A stretch of 64,000 nucleotides of DNA from Rhodospirillales bacterium (lineage in GTDB: Bacteria; Pseudomonadota; Alphaproteobacteria; Rhodospirillales; Magnetovibrionaceae), in contig JANLGW010000071.1 of assembly GCA_024653965.1 (NCBI GenBank), forward strand, positions 16,576-80,575, written 5' to 3'. Every line of letters begins with the position of its first letter. Positions within the stretch are counted from its first letter, which is position 1. The position numbers and the translations under genes are program-made. Positions 59,226-64,000 of the stretch are shown in pieces. The notes under the pieces were generated by a model. It worked only from the letters and a program-made list of their open reading frames with translations. It searched no databases and had not been told where the DNA came from.

Positions 59226-61007
59226 TTAGGGTTTGGCGGCGACGAGGCCGCTTTTGAGTTTCTCTGCGATGGCCTGCGCCAGCTCGGGGTCGGGTTTCAT
59301 GATCAGGGCGCGTTCCCATTGGTAACGGGCCTCGCGCACCCGGCCGACCTGCCACAGCGCATCGCCCAAGTGATCGTTGATGACCGCATCGGCGGGGCTC
59401 AGCATCACCGCACGCTCCAACTGTTTGACCGCGCCGGGGAAATCGCCGGTGCGATACAGCCCCCAGCCCAAGCTGTCGACGATGGCGCCGTCGCGCGGGC
59501 GCATTTCCACCGCCTTGGCGATCATGCCCAGGGCGCGGTCGAGATGCTGGCCCTCGTCGATCCACAAATAACCCAAATAGTTCAGCACCGCCGGTTGCTC
59601 GGGGCTGAGTTCAAGGGCGCGCAGGAAATCGGCCTCGGCCTTGGGCCATTGTTTGTCTTGTTCGTAAGCGACACCGCGAGAATAAAATATGCCCCATTCG
59701 CTTTCGCCGGGCGTGGCGATGCGTTTCAGGGCCAAGGTGTAACTTTCCGCCGCCTGTTTAAACTCTTTATGGCGGCGTTGGACGTCGCCCAGTTGGATCA
59801 GCGGGTGCGCCAGGGTGGGGCGTTCCTTGGCCATCTTCGTGAGGATGTTCACCGCTTCGTCGGTTTTGTCCATGCGGTCCAAGTTATCGGCCAAATGCAG
59901 GCGCGCCAGCCAGGAAAAGGGCGAGCGCGCCGGAATGGCGGCATAAAGGGCGTTGGCATCGGTGAGACGTTTGTTTTGTTGAAACGCCGCCGCCGCCACC
60001 ATCGCCGCGGGGGCAAAGTCGGGGCGCAGCCGGGTCGCCATGTTCGCCAGCGCCAGCGCGCTTTCCCAGGCGTTTTGCGCCAGCATGGCCGAGGCGATGC
60101 CGTACAGCGCTTCGGCGGCGCCTTTTTGCGCGGTGTCGACGTCGATCGGTGGGCGGGTTTTGGATTTGAGCCGCGCCTGTAAGGCTTCGCTCAGGATCAG
60201 GCGCTCGGCGTCGTCGCCCAAAGCTTCATAAGCCTTGCGCGCGTCTTGTTCGCGCCCCTGGCGTTCCAAGTGTTGGCCCCACAGTTCGGCGGAGCGCACC
60301 GAAAGCCCGGCGCTGTTTTGCAGCTGGCTGAACTGTTCGCCCGCCTCTTTGGTTTTGCCGGCGAGATCAAAAATCAGCGCCGTATGCAACAGTTGCAGGG
60401 GCGTCGTTTCGCCGTCTTTGTTGGTGGCGGTCATCTTGTTTAAGCTATCTAGCGCGCCCGCCGTGTTCTTGCGCCCAACCTGCGACCACGCGATCAATAC
60501 CGGCGACAGGATTTGCGATATGCCGCCAGCATCTTCCTTTAACAGGGTTTCTGCGGTTTCAAAATTGCCGTCGTGCAGCGCCTGCACGGCCCGCGTCAGT
60601 TGCGTCAGCGGCGCTTTGCCGCCCAGCTTTTCGGCTTGATCCAGGGCCACCAGCGCACCGTCGAGGCGACCTTCGGTCAGCCCTAAAATGTACATGCGGC
60701 TATAAAGATCCGCCGTACTGGTTAGTCCCTTGCGCGCGGCGGCGGCGTAAAATTCAAGCGCCTTCGGCCCGTCGCCCACGGCTTCGGCGTGATGCCCGGC
60801 CAGAAAGTCGCCCCATACGTCTGTGGGTTGGGCGTTTACCGGTTGGGAAATTGTGCCTAAGGATTTGGTGCCCGGGGGCAGCGTTTCTTGCGGGGCTGTG
60901 CCTTGGGCGCGAGCGATCGGCGTCGCCAAGGGAACGGCGAGCAGGACGGCGACGGCCAGGGTGGCACGAGTGAGGGCGGCGGTGCGGGTGAGGTGTTGTG
61001 TGTTCAT
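59226..61007 (-). CDS. exported tetratricopeptide repeat protein
   Basis: The 593-residue protein has a signal peptide (ALTRATLAVAVLLAVPLATP, cleavage after ARA) and TPR units throughout, clearest at the C terminus (VLNYLGYLWIDEGQHLDRAL, then VDSLGWGLYRTGDFPGAVKQ). The likely role is a periplasmic or outer-membrane scaffold. The ATG at 61007 gives a proper signal peptide; the frame upstream to 61043 lacks support. Same strand as ispE and ETF-QO. Confidence 0.88.
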   Translation of the reverse strand: MNTQHLTRTAALTRATLAVAVLLAVPLATPIARAQGTAPQETLPPGTKSLGTISQPVNAQPTDVWGDFLAGHHAEAVGDGPKALEFYAAAARKGLTSTADLYSRMYILGLTEGRLDGALVALDQAEKLGGKAPLTQLTRAVQALHDGNFETAETLLKEDAGGISQILSPVLIAWSQVGRKNTAGALDSLNKMTATNKDGETTPLQLLHTALIFDLAGKTKEAGEQFSQLQNSAGLSVRSAELWGQHLERQGREQDARKAYEALGDDAERLILSEALQARLKSKTRPPIDVDTAQKGAAEALYGIASAMLAQNAWESALALANMATRLRPDFAPAAMVAAAAFQQNKRLTDANALYAAIPARSPFSWLARLHLADNLDRMDKTDEAVNILTKMAKERPTLAHPLIQLGDVQRRHKEFKQAAESYTLALKRIATPGESEWGIFYSRGVAYEQDKQWPKAEADFLRALELSPEQPAVLNYLGYLWIDEGQHLDRALGMIAKAVEMRPRDGAIVDSLGWGLYRTGDFPGAVKQLERAVMLSPADAVINDHLGDALWQVGRVREARYQWERALIMKPDPELAQAIAEKLKSGLVAAKP

Positions 61008-61064
61008 GGTGTCGAGTGTAACCACCTCCGCTTCGCTGAGCAATCGCGGTGCAGAGCAAAAGCC

Positions 61065-62753
61065 TTACATATTTGAATAATTCGGCCCGCTCGCCCCTTC
61101 GGGCGGAGTCCAGACGATATTTTGCGTGGGATCGATAATGTCGCAGGTCTTGCAGTGGATGCAGTTGGCGGCGTTGATGTGCAGGCGGGGGGCGTTGCCT
61201 GGGTTGCTGGCCGGGCCATCGTTTGCGTCCGAGATGAATTCATAGACGGCAGCCGGGCAATAACGCGCTTCCGGCCCGTCATACAAAACCAAGTTGACGT
61301 TGACCGGCGCGCTGGGGTCTTTGAGGTGCAAATGACACGGCTGATTTTCGTCGTGCGCGATGTTGGCCAAGTAAACTGACGACAGGCGGTCGAAGGTCAG
61401 CACCCCGTCGGCTTTGGGGTAATCGATGATGCGGGGTTTGCTGGCGCGCCGCCAGTGCAAGTGGTCGGCCACATGGCCAAAGGTCCACGGCGCATATCCG
61501 CGCAAGATATAAGTGTCGATCGCGCCATAGGCCAAACCCAGCCACAGGCCCAAACGAAATGCCGGGCGGATGTTGCGCACGCGGTACAGTTCCCGCCACA
61601 GCCAACTGGCTTTGAGCATTTTGGGGTAGTTTTCCAGCACGGCGGGCGGCTCGGTTTGGCCAAGGGCGTCAAACACCGCGTCGGCGCAGACCATGGCCGA
61701 TTTCATCGCGGTATGGCTGCCCTTGATGCGCGCCACGTTCATAAAGCCCGCCGCCGCGCCGATCAACGCGCCGCCCGGAAAGACCAGCTTGGGGATGGAC
61801 TGAAAACCGCCTTCGTTGAGCGCACGCGCGCCATAGGCGATGCGTTTGGCGCCTTCGAACAGGGGGCGGATTTTGGGGTGAGTCTTGAAGCGTTGCAGTT
61901 CTTCAAACGGCGACAGGTATGGGTTGGCATAATCCAGCCCGGTGATGAAGCCCACCGCGACCAAGTTGTCTTCCAAATGATAGAGAAACGATCCGCCGTA
62001 GGTGTCGGTGTTTAACGGCCAGCCGATGGAATGGATGACGGTGCCGGCTTTGTGCTTGCCGGGCTGCACCTGCCACACTTCTTTGACCCCTAAACCATAG
62101 GTCTGCGGCTCCACACCGTCGCGCAAGCCAAAGTGCGCCATCAGTCTTTCGCTGAGCGAGCCGCGGCAGCCTTCGGCAAACAAGGTGTAGGGGGCTAGTA
62201 GATTCACGCCTAACTGGAAATTGGGGCCGGGCTGGCCGTCTTTGGTGCGGCCCAAGTCGCCGGTGGCGACGCCCTGCACATGTCCTTGATCGTCAAACAG
62301 AACTTCCGTGGCGGCGAAACCGGCGAAGATGTCGACGCCCAAGGCTTCGGCCTGTTCGCCCAGCCAGCGGGTCAATGCGCCTAAGCTGGCGACGAAGTTG
62401 CCCGTATTGTTCATACCCGTATTTTTCATGCTGGGCGGGGTGGGCAGTTTGAACGCGCCGGACTTTGTGAGCAGCATGAACACGTCGCGCGTGACGGGCT
62501 GGGTCAGCGGCGCACCCAGTTTTTGCCAATCGGGCAGCAATTCATTTAAGGCGATGGGGTCGATGACCGCGCCCGACAGCACATGCGCGCCGATGGCGGA
62601 GCCTTTGTCCAATACGCATACCGCCAGTTCGCGGCCCGCTTCTTGGGCGCGTTGTTTCAAGCGGATGGCCGCGCTTAGGCCTGCGGGGCCGCCGCCGACG
62701 ATGACGACGTCGAACTGCATCGTCTCGCGCATCAAGGGGGGTTTGTTATCCAT
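61065..62753 (-). CDS. electron transfer flavoprotein-ubiquinone oxidoreductase
   Basis: The 562-residue membrane-associated enzyme passes electrons from ETF (fatty acid and amino acid oxidation) to ubiquinone. It has the FAD-binding VVIVGGGPAGLSAAIRL near residue 14, the ubiquinone-binding region characteristic of ETF-QO, and the C-terminal 4Fe-4S site NCIHCKTCDI. Length and order match the family fully. Confidence 0.95.
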   Translation of the reverse strand: MDNKPPLMRETMQFDVVIVGGGPAGLSAAIRLKQRAQEAGRELAVCVLDKGSAIGAHVLSGAVIDPIALNELLPDWQKLGAPLTQPVTRDVFMLLTKSGAFKLPTPPSMKNTGMNNTGNFVASLGALTRWLGEQAEALGVDIFAGFAATEVLFDDQGHVQGVATGDLGRTKDGQPGPNFQLGVNLLAPYTLFAEGCRGSLSERLMAHFGLRDGVEPQTYGLGVKEVWQVQPGKHKAGTVIHSIGWPLNTDTYGGSFLYHLEDNLVAVGFITGLDYANPYLSPFEELQRFKTHPKIRPLFEGAKRIAYGARALNEGGFQSIPKLVFPGGALIGAAAGFMNVARIKGSHTAMKSAMVCADAVFDALGQTEPPAVLENYPKMLKASWLWRELYRVRNIRPAFRLGLWLGLAYGAIDTYILRGYAPWTFGHVADHLHWRRASKPRIIDYPKADGVLTFDRLSSVYLANIAHDENQPCHLHLKDPSAPVNVNLVLYDGPEARYCPAAVYEFISDANDGPASNPGNAPRLHINAANCIHCKTCDIIDPTQNIVWTPPEGASGPNYSNM

Positions 62754-62824
62754 ACGTTGTTTTTAGCCCGGTTGGAGCAAAAGGTAAAATTCCAAACGCG
62801 CATATACAATGGTATGGTGGCGGC

Positions 62825-63742
62825 ATGGAGTTATTGCAGCACCCTCAACAGATTCTCGCTTGGTATGTGGACGCGGGCGTGGACGAAGCCATCGGCGAAG
62901 CGCCGCTGGACCGGTTCGCCTTGGCCGGGCAAGCCCAGGCCAGCCGCGCCGCCCAGGCCGAAGCGTTGTTAAAGGCCGCCGAAACGGAGCGCGCCGCCCA
63001 GCCGTTTAAAGCCCCCGATGCGCGCGACGCACGCGGGCGGGATGGCGGGCGCGAATCGGGACGTGAATCCACTCCTACCCTGGCCCCCCCTTTGGCCCCG
63101 GTGCGCGCGGTCGAAGGCGGCGTGTCGGACGAGCAAATAAAAAGCGCGGTGGCGTTGGCGGCGGCGGCCAAATCCGTGGATGAATTGTCTGCCGCGCTGC
63201 AAGGTTTTGACGGTTGTCCGTTGAAAAAAAGCGCCATGAATCTGGTGTTTGGCGCGGGCAATAGCGCCGCCAAGGTGGTGCTGATCGGCGACGTGCCGGG
63301 GGCGGACGAAGACCGCCAAGGTGCGCCGTTTGTCGGCCCCGGCGGCCAGTTGCTCGATAAAATGCTCGCCTCCATCGGGCTGGATCGCGCCCAGGTTTAT
63401 GTCGCCAACACGGTATTTTGGCGTCCGCCCGGCAATCGCACGCCGCATGCGAGCGAGGTTGCGGTGTGTTTGCCCTTCGTCGAACGCCTGATCGAACTGA
63501 TCGACCCCGCCGTGCTGGTCACGCTGGGCGGGCCGGCGACCCATGCACTGCTCGCTCAGCAAGGCAATGTCGCCAAATTGGTGGGGCGTTGGTTCACGTT
63601 TGAAACCTCGCGCATGTCCCATCCCATTGCCGCCACCGCCTTACATCACCCCGACAGTCTCATCAAAACCCCCGCTTATAAACGCCAAGCGTGGCAAAAT
63701 CTGCTCGCGATCCGCCAAAAATTGAACGAACTGGGTTTGTAG
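62825..63742 (+). CDS. type 4 (Fe-S) uracil-DNA glycosylase
   Basis: The 305-residue protein has the family motifs VLIGDVPGADEDRQGAPFVG and NTVFWRPPGNRTP with the Fe-S related cysteines in FDGCPLKK and AVCLPF, and a GHP-like HHPDSL near the end. It removes uracil from DNA in base-excision repair. The first 110 residues are an Ala/Arg/Pro-rich low-complexity extension, as in many alphaproteobacterial members. Divergent from ETF-QO. Confidence 0.92.
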   Translation: MELLQHPQQILAWYVDAGVDEAIGEAPLDRFALAGQAQASRAAQAEALLKAAETERAAQPFKAPDARDARGRDGGRESGRESTPTLAPPLAPVRAVEGGVSDEQIKSAVALAAAAKSVDELSAALQGFDGCPLKKSAMNLVFGAGNSAAKVVLIGDVPGADEDRQGAPFVGPGGQLLDKMLASIGLDRAQVYVANTVFWRPPGNRTPHASEVAVCLPFVERLIELIDPAVLVTLGGPATHALLAQQGNVAKLVGRWFTFETSRMSHPIAATALHHPDSLIKTPAYKRQAWQNLLAIRQKLNELGL

Positions 63743-63886
63743 AATAGGCTTGGCTAGGTGTTATCCCTTCGTTGCTTTGACGGCTCGGGTCACGTATAAG
63801 GGTTATCGATTCCTTAATGGATTTTTTAACGGGATGAATTTGCGGCCCCAGACGTTATCAGTGTGTAAACGGAGAGTTGTGACCGG

Positions 63887-64000
63887 ATGTTGATGAAGGC
63901 CATTATTTACACACTAGGCGTTGTTGCTGTTCTGGGCGCGGCCCCCACCTCCACATGGGCTGGGGATGGCGCGGCCGACGAAGCCGTATCCCCAACCCAA
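63887..64000 (+). CDS. exported protein, 5' end only
   Basis: The 38 visible residues form a signal peptide (MKAIIYTLGVVAVLGAAPTS, cleavage after TWA) and a short Gly/Asp/Ala-rich start of the mature part. GGAGAG is ten bases before the ATG. The rest lies outside the window. A lytic transglycosylase would fit the gene order of related genomes, but nothing here shows it. Confidence 0.65.
   Translation, partial: MLMKAIIYTLGVVAVLGAAPTSTWAGDGAADEAVSPTQ

Overview
The window looks like chromosomal DNA from an alphaproteobacterium, most likely of the Rhodospirillales type. The evidence is a GC-rich backbone, a complete ccmABCDEFGHI System I cytochrome c maturation cluster next to aconitase, a dapF-mtaB-ftsY block, an ispE-TPR-ETF:quinone oxidoreductase block and a type 4 uracil-DNA glycosylase. 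I cannot name the genus.

Backbone, left part (1-32800). A partial TerC gene is followed by hslR, an SUV3-like helicase and pcm, then a ribosome hibernation factor, htpG, a DUF3012 lipoprotein, a Sel1-repeat protein and acnA. A 600-base gap before ccmA holds a structured RNA candidate with its own terminator. The ccm operon (10965-18060) is followed by a PAS sensor kinase. Next comes a redox cluster: an SHP-type monohaem cytochrome with a cytochrome b561-dihaem cytochrome c fusion, and divergently a second b561, a PepSY protein and an OmpR/QseC-type two-component pair. Then come pgk, three small unrecognised genes, a class II cytochrome c divergent from a Crp/Fnr regulator with a palindromic operator between them, ftsY, mtaB, dapF and an AAA/DUF4143 ATPase.

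Mobile element (32816-57927). This is a 25.1-kb Tn7-like transposon whose ends can be read exactly: 21-base perfect terminal inverted repeats starting TGT and ending ACA, a 5-base duplication GCTGT, and arrays of TnsB-type repeats inside both ends. The transposition genes (tniQ, tnsA, tnsB, tnsC, minus strand) lie in the middle. Nearly all the cargo is defence-like. On the left is a three-gene operon: a Ser/Thr kinase-SF1 helicase fusion and a PLD nuclease, which match type I Mokosh, plus an unexpected PP2C phosphatase. Next are an XRE/glycine-zipper protein with a small membrane protein, a cytosine-C5 methyltransferase, and an unrecognised trio (a protein with two GHKL ATPase domains and a His box, a receiver-like protein and a 213-residue protein). 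On the right is a type I restriction-modification operon with two extra genes, one of them a PD-(D/E)XK protein.

Element history. A 50-residue tnsC tail behind the PP2C gene, an IS66 scrap, and older TnsB-like repeats outside the transposon show that it is a composite. It inserted into the end of an older transposon that itself abuts the terminator of tRNA-Gln.

Backbone, right part (57960-64000): tRNA-Gln(TTG), ispE, a TPR protein, ETF-QO, type 4 UDG and the start of an exported protein.
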